In this document: positions 19,600-31,769 of the stretch, in pieces
How the letters are laid out: every line of letters starts with the position of its first letter
Numbering within the stretch: position 1 is the first letter of the stretch
Assembly: GCF_010975035.1 (NCBI RefSeq)
Contig: NZ_JAAIUV010000005.1
Coordinates: forward strand, 62,001 to 126,000
Direction of reading: 5' to 3'
DNA: 64,000 nucleotides
Source of the DNA: Neobacillus thermocopriae
GTDB lineage: Bacteria > Bacillota > Bacilli > Bacillales > Cytobacillaceae
Position numbers and translations under genes: made by a program
The notes under the pieces: generated by a model
Database searches by the model: none
Seen by the model: the letters and a program-made list of their open reading frames with translations, nothing else
Told to the model about the DNA's origin: nothing

Positions 19600-19765
19600 A
19601 TTTTGGCCTCATCTTCCACCCCATCTGTCTTTCATACGGTTTATGATAGAGAGTTTGGTGCCATCCCCCACTCAATTTGTCCTTCATACAGGTTTTAAAA
19701 GACCAATTAGGTCTTATCCTCCACTCCGTTCGCCCTTCATCTAAGTACTCCCAGCTAGCCTTATC
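19600..19765. repeat. Imperfect tandem repeat, about 52-53 bp, three units
   Basis: Three diverged units begin near 19610, 19662 and 19715. Each has the pattern (C/T)ATC-yyCCAC-yC followed about 12 nt later by a TTCAT motif; units 1 and 2 also share a CATACxGG/GTTT stretch. The unit length is not a multiple of three. It fills the otherwise gene-free gap of about 350 bp between ywjG and pyrG. Confidence 0.65.
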
Positions 19766-19846
19766 TTTTAAGAGGCACCTTTTTTCCATTCACCTCACAC
19801 CTTGTTTACTAGCCATAGGAAACTTGAGCTAGACCATTCTCGAAGT

Positions 19847-19881
19847 TAAAAAAGACCAGTTCCCTCTCCCAGGAACTGGCC
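19847..19881 (-). terminator. Terminator after pyrG
   Basis: A 10-bp stem (19854-19863 with 19872-19881, one wobble), 8-nt loop, then TTTTTT on the minus strand. 15 nt beyond the pyrG stop codon. Confidence 0.88.
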
Positions 19882-19896
19882 TTCTTAAGAAAAGTC

Positions 19897-21510
<1,614 letters not shown>

Positions 21511-21610
21511 TTACAGTTTGTACATTCTTCAGATAGTTAATGGAGTTTTTGAAAAAAATTCTTTTCTCTCTCATCAAAAAGGAAAAAACCCCATTACAAA
21601 ACCGGAGTTT

Positions 21611-21653
21611 AAAAAAATAAAAAGCGCTCCGCTTACGCAATGTAAGGGAGCGC
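21611..21653 (-). promoter_or_regulatory. pyrG leader attenuator
   Basis: A hairpin at 21624-21653 (outer 7-bp GCGCTCC/GGAGCGC, inner CTTAC/GTAAG) followed by a T-run on the minus strand, positioned between the promoter and the pyrG ribosome site. Its 5' arm contains CTCCCTTAC, complementary to a run of G. In B. subtilis low CTP makes RNA polymerase add extra G residues at the GGGC start, and the poly-G pairs with this arm to prevent termination. All the parts of that mechanism are present here. Confidence 0.82.
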
Positions 21654-21688
21654 ATATTGATTATAAGTAATCGTTCCTTTTTTAAGGA

Positions 21689-21728
21689 GCCCAAACAAGA
21701 TGATACAAGGGGCTGAGATAAAAGTCAA
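21689..21728 (-). promoter_or_regulatory. pyrG promoter with GGGC start
   Basis: TTGACT (21723-21728), a 17-nt spacer, TATCAT (21700-21705), then 7 nt to GGGCTCC starting at 21692. The initial GGGC is what reiterative G addition requires. It begins only 25 nt past the rpoE stop codon. Confidence 0.82.
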
Positions 21729-21752
21729 GTCGTTTCTCAAAATGGATGAGAA

Positions 21753-22322
21753 TTAGAGGTCTTCTTCATCCTCGATATCTAAATCTTCCTCATCATCAAG
21801 GTCTTCATCTAAGTCCGCTTCATCGTCCAGATCGAAATCATCGTCATCCTCTAACACTTCATCATCATCATACTCGTCCACATCATCAAGATCATCGTAG
21901 TCTTCTTCATCCTCATCAAGAAGTTCATCTTCGAAGTCATCAAGATCATCATAATCTTCTTCATCCAGATCCTCGTAATCTTCGATGTCAAGATCATCTT
22001 CATCAACAAGTTTCTTCGCTTTTTTCTTCTTCGGCTTCACAGCTGAAACAACTTCCTCCTCCTGTGTATCTACAGGATACCAAACACGAAGTCCCCAGCG
22101 ATTTTCACCCAAGGAGAGGAAGCGGCCATCAATATTTAAGTCTGTATAAAATTGGGCCAGCCGTTTACGCATTTCTTCTTCAGAAATCCTGGCAAGTGCA
22201 GAAATTTCAGCAACCAAATCATGAAAAGACATCGGCTGCTTATTATTTTTCAAAAATTCATATGCTAGTTCGATAAGGGATAACTCTTGTAATTCCTCTT
22301 TTGAGTATTGGGCTAAACTCAA
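21753..22322 (-). CDS. rpoE: RNA polymerase delta subunit
   Basis: Gram-positive-specific RNAP subunit that aids polymerase recycling and sensitivity to initiating NTPs. The N-terminal globular domain (about 1-90) has AQFYTDLNIDGRFLSLGENRWGLR split over two strands, then a Lys-rich bridge (KPKKKKAKK) and a long disordered Asp/Glu tail of about 85 residues. A TTG at 22322 (MSLAQYS) is preferred: GGAA lies about 10 nt upstream, while the GTG at 22331 abuts that site. Placed upstream of pyrG, as in Bacillus. Confidence 0.94.
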   Translation of the reverse strand: MSLAQYSKEELQELSLIELAYEFLKNNKQPMSFHDLVAEISALARISEEEMRKRLAQFYTDLNIDGRFLSLGENRWGLRVWYPVDTQEEEVVSAVKPKKKKAKKLVDEDDLDIEDYEDLDEEDYDDLDDFEDELLDEDEEDYDDLDDVDEYDDDEVLEDDDDFDLDDEADLDEDLDDEEDLDIEDEEDL

Positions 22323-22423
22323 TTTAGGCACTTCCTTTCTCTATTTGAACACTTGAAAGTGTGTCGAACGTATAAAAAAACATATTCTTCATTATAAACA
22401 AATTTTTTCGGTTTATGCTAGTT

Positions 22424-22624
22424 TTATCTGCTATTTTGCTTGATTTTTTGCTTCTTTAACTTCTCTTGTTCCTCTTCTTTAGCTTTCTTCATCTCCTTAA
22501 TGGAGATGAACAAAAAGAAGACGGCAAGAAGCAGAAATGAAATGGCACCTAATTGGCGTTCATAGAGATAAAATAAAGGCCAGGCTGAAATAATTAATAT
22601 TAAGATAATTTGTCTTACCTTCAT
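22424..22624 (-). CDS. Small membrane protein, unknown function
   Basis: A 66-residue protein with two hydrophobic segments (about 5-21 and 26-42) joined by a short turn (YERQLGA), followed by a very basic and acidic tail (KKAKEEEQEKLKKQK) probably in the cytoplasm. ATG at 22624 has AGGTG about 9 nt upstream. I do not recognise a family. It lies alone between rpoE and the icmF terminator. Confidence 0.65.
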   Translation of the reverse strand: MKVRQIILILIISAWPLFYLYERQLGAISFLLLAVFFLFISIKEMKKAKEEEQEKLKKQKIKQNSR

Positions 22625-22847
22625 ACAATTTCACCTGCCCATAAAAACTGGAAATAGATTCACTATTTTGATTATATAGGAAATCTTCCTATTTTAATAT
22701 CATATAAAAATTTATTACTAACATGTATGTTCAATTCTCTACACAACTCGAAGAAACCGAAGGCGATTCCATATAGATTGATTGAAAGCCACTTGGACAC
22801 ATGAGCTTAACCATTCTCAGAATGGTAAATACACATTTTTACTATTC

Positions 22848-22877
22848 AAAAAAAGACAATGGCCCGCGGGCCATTGT
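22848..22877 (-). terminator. Terminator after icmF
   Basis: A perfect 22-nt palindrome (22856-22877, GGCCCGCGGGCC core) followed by TCTTTTTTT on the minus strand. It ends the acyl-CoA operon. The remaining stretch 22625-22847 shows nothing I can name. Confidence 0.85.
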
Positions 22878-22934
22878 AGCAAAAATATTTACCTTTTTGT
22901 AGATGAAAGACCAAGTAAAATCGATGGTTCTTTG

Positions 22935-25900
22935 TTACATATTGCGGCGATATTGTCCTCCTACTTCATAAAGAGCCTTCGTAATTTGACCAAGACTTGC
23001 TACTTTAACCGTTTCCATCAGTTCGGCAAAAATGTTGCCTCCACTAATTGCTACTTCTTTCAATCGCTTGAGCGCCGCTGCTGACTCACTAGCATGCGCT
23101 TCCTGGAAGGCACGCAAATTACGAATTTGTAATTCTTTCTCCTCGATAGTGGCTCTTGCAAGCTCCATATTGTCAATCTCTTCCTCGGAAGGAGGGTTCG
23201 GATTCAAGTAGGTATTAACTCCAATAATTGGAAGTTCTCCACTATGCTTTTTCATTTCATAATACATCGATTCATCCTGAATTTTCCCTCGCTGGTACTG
23301 GGTTTCCATCGCTCCGAGCACTCCGCCACGTTCATTTAAGCGGTCAAATTCTTGAAGCACTGCTTCCTCCACTAGGTCAGTCAGCTCTTCTACAATGAAC
23401 GATCCTTGCAATGGATTTTCATTTTTCGTTAATCCATGCTCTTTCGTGATGATCATCTGAATGGCCATCGCGCGGCGCACAGACTCTTCCGTCGGCGTGG
23501 TAATGGCCTCATCATAAGCGTTCGTATGAAGTGAATTACAGTTATCATGTAGGGCCATCAACGCCTGTAGTGTCGTGCGGATATCGTTAAAGTCAATTTC
23601 CTGGGCGTGTAGCGAACGTCCTGAAGTCTGCACATGATACTTCAGTTTTTGACTGCGTTCGTTAGCGCCGTATTTCTCACGCATGACCGTTGCCCAAATA
23701 CGGCGTGCCACGCGGCCAATCACCGTATACTCCGGATCCAATCCATTCGAGAAGAAGAACGACAAGTTCGGAGCAAAATCATCTATATGCATGCCCCGGC
23801 TTAAATAATACTCGACATAGGTGAAGCCATTCGCTAACGTAAAAGCAAGCTGTGAAATCGGGTTTGCCCCTGCTTCGGCAATATGATAACCGGAAATAGA
23901 AACAGAATAATAATTACGTACTTGGTTATCAATGAAATATTGCTGAATGTCGCCCATCATCCGAAGCGCAAATTCCGTTGAAAAAATACAAGTATTCTGT
24001 CCTTGGTCTTCTTTTAAAATATCGGCCTGTACCGTACCGCGAACCGTTTTCAGTGTATAGGCCTTAACCTCCGCATATTCTTCCACTGTTAAAATACGGC
24101 CAAGTTCTGCTTCTTTTTTCTTTACCTGCTGGTCAATGGCAGTATTCATAAACATAGCCAAAATAATTGGTGCCGGGCCATTGATTGTCATGGATACGGA
24201 TGTGGATGGATGACATAGATCAAATCCATCATAGAGTTTTTTCATGTCATCTAACGTACAAACGCTAACACCACTTTCGCCGACCTTTCCAAAAATATCG
24301 GGACGATAATCTGGGTCTTCACCATACAACGTAACAGAGTCAAAGGCCGTACTTAAACGCTTGGCTTGATCGTCTTTTGAAAGATAATGGAAACGACGAT
24401 TCGTTCTCTCCGGTGTACCTTCCCCAGCAAACTGACGTTTCGGATCTTCTCCCTCACGTTTGAAAGGGAATACCCCAGCAGTATATGGGAAAGAACCTGG
24501 TACATTTTCACGGTACACCCAACGAAGAATTTCCCCATAATCCTTGTACTTAGGTAAAGCAACTTTCGGGATATCCAGACCTGATAAACTTTTTGTTTTC
24601 AAGACGGTAACAATTTCTTTGTCGCGAATTCTGGTGACAAACTTTTCCCCGGAGTAAGCTTCTTTTGTTTTTTCCCATGTATCGAGAATTTTCTTCGACT
24701 CTGGGGTCAGCTTCGCTTCCGTTTCTTGTTTTATCGCTTCCAGCGCCGCCACCACTTCTGGCTGGTCTTTCACTGCCTCAATAGCTCCTTCGAGCTGGAA
24801 TAATTTACGAGCTATATTTGCCTGTTCTTCAGCTTTTTTATGGTAATTACGAACCGTTTCTGAAATCTCTCTTAAATAATAACGTCGGTCTGTCGGGATA
24901 ATGACATTTTGCTTTTCGACTTTCTCATTTTTACTATAAGTCGTTACCCAGTCCGTGCCTGTTTTTTCGTTTAATCTTTCAATTAAAGCCGCAAATAAAG
25001 CATTCGTACCTGGATCATTGAATTGGCTAGCGATTGTTCCGTACACAGGCATTTCAGAAAGATCTTTTTCAAAAAGCATATGGCTGCGCTGATATTGCTT
25101 CTGCACTTGACGCTTTGCATCTTCAGAGCCTTTACGCTCAAATTTGTTGATAACAATGAGGTCCGCAAAATCGATCATATCAATTTTTTCGAGCTGGGAT
25201 GGTGCTCCAAACTCGCTCGTCATTACATACATGGACAGGTCACAAATTTCAGTAATGCCGGCATCCCCTTGACCAATACCACTCGTTTCAACAATGACCA
25301 AATCAAAACCAGCGGCTTTCGTGACTGCCACTGCATCCTTAATGGCAAGCGATAATTCACTTTTTGACGCACGTGTGGCGAGACTTCGCATATACACGTT
25401 TGGTGAAAAAATCGCATTCATGCGGATCCGGTCACCAAGAAGAGCGCCTCCCGTTTTTTGCTTTGTTGGGTCAACGGATAAAATAGCCACTTTTTTATTC
25501 GGAAATTCATTGATAAAACGACGAATAAGTTCATCGGTAAGCGAGCTTTTACCTGCGCCACCTGTACCAGTAATTCCGACTACCGGAATCGCCTTTTCGA
25601 GCGTTTTTACTTTTTCCAGTACTTGCTCAGCAGTCGCTGCTGCTTCGCTCTTTTTATCTACATGTAGTTCAGCGAGGGTGATCAGTTTGGCAATCGCGTT
25701 CACATCCCCCGTTGGCAGTTTTTCAATTTGCTCTGATATTTTTTCCGGGGTGATAGTGGAAAAATCACATTCTCGCATCATGTAATCAATCATGCCCTGT
25801 AGCCCCATTTTGCGGCCATCTTCCGGCGAGAAAATGCGGGCAATCCCGTATTCATGAAGCTCATTGATTTCCCTCGGAATAATTACCCCACCACCACCGC

Positions 25901-26195
25901 CATAAATACGGATATGTGGTGCGCCTTTTTCCTTTAATAGATCATACATGTATTTAAAGTATTCCACATGGCCACCTTGATATGAAGAGACAGCAATTCC
26001 TTGGACATCTTCTTGTATGGCCGCGTTAACCACTTCTTCAACCGAACGGTTATGACCAAGGTGGATCACTTCAGCTCCGCTTGCTTGCAGGATACGTCGC
26101 ATAATGTTGATTGATGCATCATGGCCATCAAACAAACTAGATGCTGTCACAAAACGGATATGATGTTTTGGTTGATATTTTCCCGTTGTGTTCAT
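22935..26195 (-). CDS. icmF: Fused isobutyryl-CoA mutase IcmF
   Basis: Adenosylcobalamin enzyme interconverting isobutyryl-CoA and n-butyryl-CoA, with its GTPase chaperone built in. Order: B12-binding domain (about 12-140, DGHDAS with the cobalt-ligand His25), MeaI-type G domain (about 200-420, P-loop GTGGAGKSS at 210-218, [11 protein letters not shown]), a linker, and the substrate-binding TIM-barrel (about 540-1086, [13 protein letters not shown]). At 1086 residues it equals the Geobacillus IcmF length as I recall. Some IcmFs also act as pivalyl- or isovaleryl-CoA mutases. ATG at 26195 follows GGGGGAGAAGG; it starts 10 nt after the TetR gene, in the beta-oxidation operon. Confidence 0.96.
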   Translation of the reverse strand: MNTTGKYQPKHHIRFVTASSLFDGHDASINIMRRILQASGAEVIHLGHNRSVEEVVNAAIQEDVQGIAVSSYQGGHVEYFKYMYDLLKEKGAPHIRIYGGGGGVIIPREINELHEYGIARIFSPEDGRKMGLQGMIDYMMRECDFSTITPEKISEQIEKLPTGDVNAIAKLITLAELHVDKKSEAAATAEQVLEKVKTLEKAIPVVGITGTGGAGKSSLTDELIRRFINEFPNKKVAILSVDPTKQKTGGALLGDRIRMNAIFSPNVYMRSLATRASKSELSLAIKDAVAVTKAAGFDLVIVETSGIGQGDAGITEICDLSMYVMTSEFGAPSQLEKIDMIDFADLIVINKFERKGSEDAKRQVQKQYQRSHMLFEKDLSEMPVYGTIASQFNDPGTNALFAALIERLNEKTGTDWVTTYSKNEKVEKQNVIIPTDRRYYLREISETVRNYHKKAEEQANIARKLFQLEGAIEAVKDQPEVVAALEAIKQETEAKLTPESKKILDTWEKTKEAYSGEKFVTRIRDKEIVTVLKTKSLSGLDIPKVALPKYKDYGEILRWVYRENVPGSFPYTAGVFPFKREGEDPKRQFAGEGTPERTNRRFHYLSKDDQAKRLSTAFDSVTLYGEDPDYRPDIFGKVGESGVSVCTLDDMKKLYDGFDLCHPSTSVSMTINGPAPIILAMFMNTAIDQQVKKKEAELGRILTVEEYAEVKAYTLKTVRGTVQADILKEDQGQNTCIFSTEFALRMMGDIQQYFIDNQVRNYYSVSISGYHIAEAGANPISQLAFTLANGFTYVEYYLSRGMHIDDFAPNLSFFFSNGLDPEYTVIGRVARRIWATVMREKYGANERSQKLKYHVQTSGRSLHAQEIDFNDIRTTLQALMALHDNCNSLHTNAYDEAITTPTEESVRRAMAIQMIITKEHGLTKNENPLQGSFIVEELTDLVEEAVLQEFDRLNERGGVLGAMETQYQRGKIQDESMYYEMKKHSGELPIIGVNTYLNPNPPSEEEIDNMELARATIEEKELQIRNLRAFQEAHASESAAALKRLKEVAISGGNIFAELMETVKVASLGQITKALYEVGGQYRRNM

Positions 26196-26205
26196 CCTTC
26201 TCCCC

Positions 26206-26844
26206 CTATTGATTTGACATCTCGTATTTTTTGATCCCCTTAAATAAAAGCTCTGTCTGTAGCTCAATATATTCTTCTAAGGTAAAAAGCTTTCGAAGAG
26301 CCCAGCGCCGGAAGCCCCACATCTGCCCTTGAACAAAAATATCGTGAGCAATAATTTTGACCTGTTTTTCTGTTAAGTCAAGTTCACCATTTTCGATACA
26401 TTTATTAAGAAGGTTTTCAAACATCCCCACCATTTCGATTTCCTTTTTCAACACATATGGTAGGGCATCTTTGGACAAGGATTTAACTTCCTGATACATG
26501 ACAAGGACCTCCGACTGCATTTCATCCATTACATGGAAAAAGTTTGCAATCCCAAGCTTTAAACTTTCCAATGTGCCTTGTTTATGTTCAAGGTCCTCTT
26601 GAAGTCTCTCCTTTACGTGGTCATAAATGCTATCACACACAAGATAAAGAACGTCTTCTTTTGTGCGAATATATTCGTACAGTGTTCCAATGCTGAAACC
26701 AGCAGCTTTAGCGATTTCCCTTGTCGTTGTACGATGAAACCCCTTTTGTTTAAAAAGTTTTACAGCCCCTTTAATCATTTGATCGCGCCGGATTTGCACG
26801 AGTTTTTCATCTTTAACCGAAGACTGTACCTTCCGCTTTTCCAT
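26206..26844 (-). CDS. TetR-family regulator, FadR-like
   Basis: A 212-residue repressor. The N-terminal helix-turn-helix is clear ([20 protein letters not shown] then [20 protein letters not shown], about residues 26-65); the rest is a helical ligand domain. It lies inside the operon between acdA and icmF, with 10-16 nt gaps. This fits an acyl-CoA-responsive FadR-like role, and two palindromes of FadR-operator shape lie upstream of mmgA and fadF. The ligand is inferred, not shown. ATG at 26844 has GGAACGGGA upstream, a weak site consistent with coupling. Confidence 0.88.
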   Translation of the reverse strand: MEKRKVQSSVKDEKLVQIRRDQMIKGAVKLFKQKGFHRTTTREIAKAAGFSIGTLYEYIRTKEDVLYLVCDSIYDHVKERLQEDLEHKQGTLESLKLGIANFFHVMDEMQSEVLVMYQEVKSLSKDALPYVLKKEIEMVGMFENLLNKCIENGELDLTEKQVKIIAHDIFVQGQMWGFRRWALRKLFTLEEYIELQTELLFKGIKKYEMSNQ

Positions 26845-26860
26845 TCCCGTTCCGATCGCC

Positions 26861-28000
26861 TCACTTCGTCAACATGCGCGAAATAACGAGACGCTGAATT
26901 TCCTGCGTACCCTCATAAATTTGTGTAATTTTTGCATCGCGCATGAATCGTTCTACTGGATAATCTTTGGTATAGCCATAGCCCCCAAAAATTTGTACTG
27001 CCTCGGTTGTCACCTTCATGGCTGTGTCGCCAGCCAAAAGTTTAGACATAGCTGACTCTTTACCATAAGGAAAACCATTGGACTCCAACCATGCAGCTTG
27101 ATAGGTTAATAGTCTAGAAGCTTCAACACTAGTAGCCATATCTGCAAGCTTAAAGCTAATTCCTTGGTTAGCGACAATGGGCTTACCAAATTGATGACGT
27201 TCCTTTGCATAGGCAATGGATGCATCAAGCGCACCTTGAGCGATTCCAACAGCTTGTGCCGCGATGCCATTACGGCCACCATCGAGCGTCATCATCGCAA
27301 TTTTGAATCCTTCTCCCTCTTGGCCCAAGCGATTTTCAACTGGTACTATACAATCTTCAAAAATAATTTCAGTTGTAGGAGAGGAACGAATGCCTAGTTT
27401 CTTTTCTTTTTTCCCTACAGAGAAGCCCGGGAAGTCTTTTTCAATAATGAATGCCGTTGTTCCTTTATGTCTGCTCGCAGGATCCGTTAGTGCAAATACG
27501 ACATAAATGTCCGCCTCTCCACCATTTGTAATAAAAATTTTGGAACCGTTTAGGATATAATGATCCCCTTCAAGACGTGCGGTTGTTCTCATCCCACCTG
27601 CATCAGAACCGCTGCCCGGTTCAGTTAAACCATAGGCGCCGATTTTTGACCCTTCTGCCAATGGACGCAAATATTTTTGCTTTTGTTCTTCACTACCAAA
27701 TTTGTAAATTGGCCAACTAGCCAGCGAAGTATGAGCAGATAGGGTAACACCTACAGAGGCGTCCACACGAGACAGTTCTTCCACGGCGATACAATAAGCT
27801 AGATAATCGCTACCAATACCGCCGTACTCCTCCGGCCATGGAATTCCCGTTAAGCCAAGCTCCGCCATTTTAGAAAAAATTTCACGGTCAAAACGCTCCT
27901 CTTCATCACGCTCTGCTGCTGTCGGAGCCACTTCATTCTCTGCAAAATCACGAACCATTTTACGAATCATTTCATGTTCTTCAGAAAGTTTAAAATTCAT
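26861..28000 (-). CDS. acdA: Acyl-CoA dehydrogenase AcdA
   Basis: FAD enzyme making 2-enoyl-CoA and reducing ETF. The 379-residue protein shows the FAD and substrate signatures [45 protein letters not shown] and [16 protein letters not shown], and the catalytic Glu in [16 protein letters not shown]. It is very close to B. subtilis AcdA as I remember it. ATG at 28000 follows GGAGG by 8 nt; an in-frame start six codons upstream lacks a site. Co-transcribed with the mmg genes and icmF. Confidence 0.94.
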   Translation of the reverse strand: MNFKLSEEHEMIRKMVRDFAENEVAPTAAERDEEERFDREIFSKMAELGLTGIPWPEEYGGIGSDYLAYCIAVEELSRVDASVGVTLSAHTSLASWPIYKFGSEEQKQKYLRPLAEGSKIGAYGLTEPGSGSDAGGMRTTARLEGDHYILNGSKIFITNGGEADIYVVFALTDPASRHKGTTAFIIEKDFPGFSVGKKEKKLGIRSSPTTEIIFEDCIVPVENRLGQEGEGFKIAMMTLDGGRNGIAAQAVGIAQGALDASIAYAKERHQFGKPIVANQGISFKLADMATSVEASRLLTYQAAWLESNGFPYGKESAMSKLLAGDTAMKVTTEAVQIFGGYGYTKDYPVERFMRDAKITQIYEGTQEIQRLVISRMLTK

Positions 28001-28059
28001 GGATGGGTCCTCCCTCAAATTGATCTATTCCATTTCATTCAATGTCTACACTTGTTTTT

Positions 28060-29190
28060 TTAGAGGTGCTTACTAATCACCATTCGTTGAATTTCACTTG
28101 TCCCCTCATAAATTTCCGTTACCTTCGCATCGCGGAAGTAGCGTTCAACCGGGTAATCTTCGGTATAGCCGTATCCTCCAAATACTTGAATGGCTTCCGT
28201 TGTCACTTCTACAGCTGTCCTTGTCGCAAACAGCTTTGCCATCGATGCTTCGAGACCACACTTAACACCCCGGCTTCTTAAATCAGCAGCCCGATAGACT
28301 AATAGTTTTGCTGCCTCGACACTTGTGGCCATGTCAGCCAATTTAAATCCGATACCTTGTTGAGCTGCGATTGGTTTGCCAAATTGGTGGCGGTTCTTTG
28401 CATATTCGGTTGCGGCTGACAGTGCAGCCTCTGCAATTCCTAGTGCTTGAGCAGCTATTCCGATGCGGCCAACGTCAAGGTTAGCCATCGCAATTTTAAA
28501 GCCCTCTCCTTCTTGGCCGAGAAGGTTTTCTACTGGAACGCGCATATCTTCAAACGTGAGCTGAACCGTTCTGGACCCATGTAGACCCATTTTCTTTTCG
28601 TCCTTGCCAATAATGAGTCCCGGGGTATTTTTCTCAACAATAAACGCAGATACCCCTTTACTCCCCAAGTCCGGATTGGTTTTTGCGAAAACAATATAAA
28701 TATCGGCCTCTCCGCCATTTGTAATAAACACTTTCGATCCGTTAATAATGTAATGATCGCCATTTCGAACGGCCCTTGATTTTAAGCTGGCAGCATCAGA
28801 TCCAGCGCTCGGTTCAGTTAAACAAAAGGCACCTAAAAACTCACCGGATGCCAGCTTAGGCACATATTTTTGTTTTTGCTCCTCTGTTCCAAAATATAGA
28901 ATTGGGTTTGTTCCAACCGATGTATGCACGGATAAAATAACTCCTAAGGTAGCACTTACCCTTGATAGCTCATTAATCGCAATGATATAGGAAGTGAAAT
29001 CCATCTCGGCACCGCCGTATTTTTCTGGCACCGGAATCCCCATTAATCCGAGCTCACCCATTTTGCGAAGAATGGGTCGTGGAAACTCCCCTTTTTCCAT
29101 TTTTTCAACAAATGGTGCAATTTCCGTTTGGGCAAAATCACGCACCATTTTACGCATCATTTCTTGTTCTTCAGTGAATGTCAAATTCAT
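28060..29190 (-). CDS. mmgC: Short-chain acyl-CoA dehydrogenase, MmgC-like
   Basis: Second FAD-dependent acyl-CoA dehydrogenase, 376 residues. It differs from AcdA in the substrate-shaping region: [18 protein letters not shown] is typical of butyryl/MmgC-type enzymes. The catalytic Glu is in [14 protein letters not shown]. Two starts have ribosome sites: ATG 29190 (GGGGTGG upstream; family start MNLTFTEEQ) and ATG 29232 (AAAGGGG 8 nt upstream, 14 more residues). I use the first on family length. Likely takes a short straight or branched acyl-CoA. Confidence 0.9.
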   Translation of the reverse strand: MNLTFTEEQEMMRKMVRDFAQTEIAPFVEKMEKGEFPRPILRKMGELGLMGIPVPEKYGGAEMDFTSYIIAINELSRVSATLGVILSVHTSVGTNPILYFGTEEQKQKYVPKLASGEFLGAFCLTEPSAGSDAASLKSRAVRNGDHYIINGSKVFITNGGEADIYIVFAKTNPDLGSKGVSAFIVEKNTPGLIIGKDEKKMGLHGSRTVQLTFEDMRVPVENLLGQEGEGFKIAMANLDVGRIGIAAQALGIAEAALSAATEYAKNRHQFGKPIAAQQGIGFKLADMATSVEAAKLLVYRAADLRSRGVKCGLEASMAKLFATRTAVEVTTEAIQVFGGYGYTEDYPVERYFRDAKVTEIYEGTSEIQRMVISKHL

Positions 29191-29378
29191 GCTGTCCACC
29201 CCTTTGGAAGAATTGAAAGCAACAGTGCTCATAGGTGCAACCCCTTTCAAAAAATAGAGCAAATTTTTGCATTGTACGGTTTTGGTTAGATATGTCTTTG
29301 GCTAGCTTTTCCCACTGATTTCCCCCTAAGTTCTGGCGTTTATAAGCACTTCATGTGGATATTCAATTCTATATTAAT

Positions 29379-29392
29379 TGCAAACGTTTACT
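29379..29392. promoter_or_regulatory. Candidate cre (CcpA) site between mmgB and mmgC
   Basis: On the minus strand AGTAAACGTTTGCA differs from TGNAANCGNNNNCA only at the first base. It lies between the mmgB stop and the mmgC ribosome site. CcpA control of mmg genes is known in B. subtilis, which makes the match plausible. Confidence 0.4.
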
Positions 29393-29409
29393 AAAAATTG
29401 CGAGCGTGC

Positions 29410-30261
29410 TTATTCATACACATAAAACCCGCGACCAGTTTTCCTTCCAAGCCAGCCCGCTTTTACATATTTGCGTAGTAGTGGGCATGGACGGTATTTG
29501 TCATCACCAAAACCTTCATGCAGGGTTTCCATAATGTATAGGCATGTATCCAACCCGATAAAGTCAGCCAATGTTAATGGTCCCATTGGATGATTCATAC
29601 CGAGTTTCATGACCTCATCAATAGCTTCTTTTGTAGCCACCCCTTCATAAAGAGTGTAAATGGCTTCATTAATCATGGGCATGAGCACACGATTCGAAAC
29701 AAATCCCGGAAAATCGTTTACTTCAACCGGTACTTTGCTTAATGACTTGGTCATATCTTCAATCACTTGATATACCTCATCAGATGTAGCCAGTCCGCGA
29801 ATAATTTCCACTAGCTTCATGACTGGAACCGGATTCATAAAATGCATGCCGATTACCTTGTCCGGACGATTCGTCGCCGCTGCAATTTCTGTAATTGGGA
29901 GTGAAGAGGTATTACTTGCTAATATCGCATGAGCCGGAGCCATTTTATCGAGCTGTGCAAAAATATTGGATTTAACCTCCAGATTTTCAACAGCCGCTTC
30001 AATTACAAGGTCGACCTCAGCAGCATCCTGAAGATCAGTGGAAACCGTGATTCGATCTAAAACGGCTTGTTTTTGCTCTTCTGTCATCCTACCTTTTTCC
30101 ACATTTCTGGAAAGATTTTTGTTAATCACTCCAAGGCCACGCTCCACAAACTCTGGCTTCAAATCATTTAACAAAACTATGTAACCTGCTTGAGCACAAA
30201 CTTGGGCAATACCGGACCCCATTTGTCCTGCACCTACGACCATTACTTTTTCTACTTTCAT
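29410..30261 (-). CDS. mmgB: 3-hydroxybutyryl-CoA dehydrogenase
   Basis: NAD(P)-dependent oxidation of 3-hydroxyacyl-CoA to 3-ketoacyl-CoA. The 283-residue product has the Rossmann loop [45 protein letters not shown] (catalytic His) and [20 protein letters not shown] at 30261 follows GGAGGGAG by about 6 nt; the longer upstream frame is not conserved. Lies between mmgA and mmgC. Confidence 0.95.
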   Translation of the reverse strand: MKVEKVMVVGAGQMGSGIAQVCAQAGYIVLLNDLKPEFVERGLGVINKNLSRNVEKGRMTEEQKQAVLDRITVSTDLQDAAEVDLVIEAAVENLEVKSNIFAQLDKMAPAHAILASNTSSLPITEIAAATNRPDKVIGMHFMNPVPVMKLVEIIRGLATSDEVYQVIEDMTKSLSKVPVEVNDFPGFVSNRVLMPMINEAIYTLYEGVATKEAIDEVMKLGMNHPMGPLTLADFIGLDTCLYIMETLHEGFGDDKYRPCPLLRKYVKAGWLGRKTGRGFYVYE

Positions 30262-30395
30262 GTTGTCTCCCTCCATTTCCAGCCGGACACTCATCCGGCT
30301 GTCCTTAAATAAATTCATGAATAAACATTTTTAAATAAAAGAATTAGTCAACCACAAGTAATGTACACCCTCATCTAATCACAAAAACTATCAAT

Positions 30396-31583
30396 CTATG
30401 ATTTTGGCACTTCAATCATGATGGCGTCTCCTTGACCTCCGCCACTACAAATGGCTGCCACACCGATGCCTCCACCTCGCCGTTTCAATTCATGCATTAA
30501 CGTGATAATAATGCGCGCTCCGCTTGCACCAATTGGATGACCAAGGGCCACCGCACCACCATTAACATTGACCTTTTCCGGATCAAGTTCGGCAATTTGA
30601 CTGCTCGCTAACGCCACTGCCGCAAAAGCCTCATTTATTTCAAATAAATCAATATCCGCAAGGCTCTTGCCAGTTTTTCGTAGAATTTCTTGAATAACAA
30701 GTCCAGGAGTTTTTGGAAAATCCTTCGCCTCCACCGCAATGGCCGCCTGACCGATGATAACCGCCTCCACCTTTCTACCTTCACGAAGAGCACGCTCCTC
30801 ACTCATTAGAACGAGAGCTCCCGCACCATCATTGACCCCTGGTGCATTACCAGCTGTAATCGTTCCTTCTCCATTAAAAGCAGGGCCAAGTTTAGCCAGT
30901 TTTTCTAAAGAAGTATCCTTTCTTGGTGCTTCATCATGCTCCACAATCACGGGTTCACCTTTTCGTTGCGGAACTTCGACAGAGACAATTTCTTCTGCCA
31001 AGATACCTTTCTCCATTGCAGCAATCGCACGTTGGTGGCTTCTTAGAGCCCACTCATCCTGGGCCTCACGGCTGATTTCCATCTCATGGGCAGTCGAGTT
31101 TCCATAGGTTCCCATGTGCACTCCCGTAAAGCTACAACTTAAACCATCATGAATCATTAAATCTTGTACGGAAGCGTTGCCCATGCGGAGACCCCATCTT
31201 GCCTTTGGTAATAGATACGGCGCATTACTCATTGATTCCATTCCGCCTGCCACAATGACTTCCTCATCTCCAGCGCGAATGATTTGATCAGCCAAAGTAA
31301 CACTGCGCAATCCTGAAGCGCATACTTTGTTGATGGTTTCCGTTTTCACTTCCCAAGGCAGGCCGGCATGGCGTGCAGCCTGGCGTGAAGGAATTTGTCC
31401 CTGGCCGCCCTGTAATACTGACCCAAAAATAACTTCCTGAACCTCTTCTGGTTTTACCTCTGCACGTTTTAGTGCTTCCTTGATGGCGATTCCACCAAGC
31501 TGTGCAGCCGTCAAACTACTTAAAGCACCGCCAAATTTTCCAAATGGTGTGCGAACACCACTTAAAATAACTGTTCTTCCCAT
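30396..31583 (-). CDS. mmgA: Acetyl-CoA C-acetyltransferase (thiolase)
   Basis: Thiolase that condenses acetyl-CoA or cleaves 3-ketoacyl-CoA. The 395-residue protein has the acyl-enzyme Cys in NKVCASGLRS (about Cys88), the His in GGAVALGHPIGASGAR, and the second Cys in AAICSGGGQGDA. AAGGAAG lies 6 nt before the ATG at 31583. First gene of the operon; the upstream gap holds a FadR-type operator and a cre-like site. Confidence 0.95.
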   Translation of the reverse strand: MGRTVILSGVRTPFGKFGGALSSLTAAQLGGIAIKEALKRAEVKPEEVQEVIFGSVLQGGQGQIPSRQAARHAGLPWEVKTETINKVCASGLRSVTLADQIIRAGDEEVIVAGGMESMSNAPYLLPKARWGLRMGNASVQDLMIHDGLSCSFTGVHMGTYGNSTAHEMEISREAQDEWALRSHQRAIAAMEKGILAEEIVSVEVPQRKGEPVIVEHDEAPRKDTSLEKLAKLGPAFNGEGTITAGNAPGVNDGAGALVLMSEERALREGRKVEAVIIGQAAIAVEAKDFPKTPGLVIQEILRKTGKSLADIDLFEINEAFAAVALASSQIAELDPEKVNVNGGAVALGHPIGASGARIIITLMHELKRRGGGIGVAAICSGGGQGDAIMIEVPKS

Positions 31584-31659
31584 AAAAACACTTCCTTTTC
31601 CTCAATTCATTTTCAATTATGCCTATTCCTAATTTTCAGTCATTAGTTTGTAAAAAAAT

Positions 31660-31677
31660 TGACCGAACGCTCGCTCA
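31660..31677. promoter_or_regulatory. Candidate FadR/TetR operator upstream of mmgA
   Basis: TGACCGAACGCTCGCTCA is 14/18 palindromic and fits the Bacillus FadR layout TGANYGANNNNTCRNTCA. It lies about 80 nt before the mmgA start codon. A similar 18-mer lies upstream of fadF (34085-34102). Confidence 0.6.
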
Positions 31678-31736
31678 TCCATTCTTCCAAAAGGAACGCA
31701 GGCCCCATCTGCCTACGCAATCAATTTGCAAAGAAA

Positions 31737-31750
31737 TGTAAGCGTTTTAT
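31737..31750. promoter_or_regulatory. Candidate cre (CcpA) site upstream of mmgA
   Basis: TGTAAGCGTTTTAT matches the CcpA consensus at all but its last two positions. It lies in the mmgA upstream gap, between the fadF terminator and the FadR-type operator. The match is partial. Confidence 0.35.
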
Positions 31751-31769
31751 CCCTTTGGTTCTATTGTAC

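Noticed and set aside
19580-19789. Minus-strand 69-codon frame over the tandem repeat
   Set aside because: The repeat period is not a multiple of three, so the protein repeats shift frame between units; no good ribosome site.
21746-22276. His-rich plus-strand reading frame opposite rpoE
   Set aside because: Complement of the Asp/Glu codons of the delta tail; no ribosome site and no family.
22362-22369. TGTCGAA motif upstream of rpoE
   Set aside because: Seven-base match only; expected several times by chance in 64 kb.
27422-27435. CCCGGGAA inside acdA, like a Noc-binding site
   Set aside because: Only the inner eight bases match the 14-bp consensus, and it is within coding sequence.
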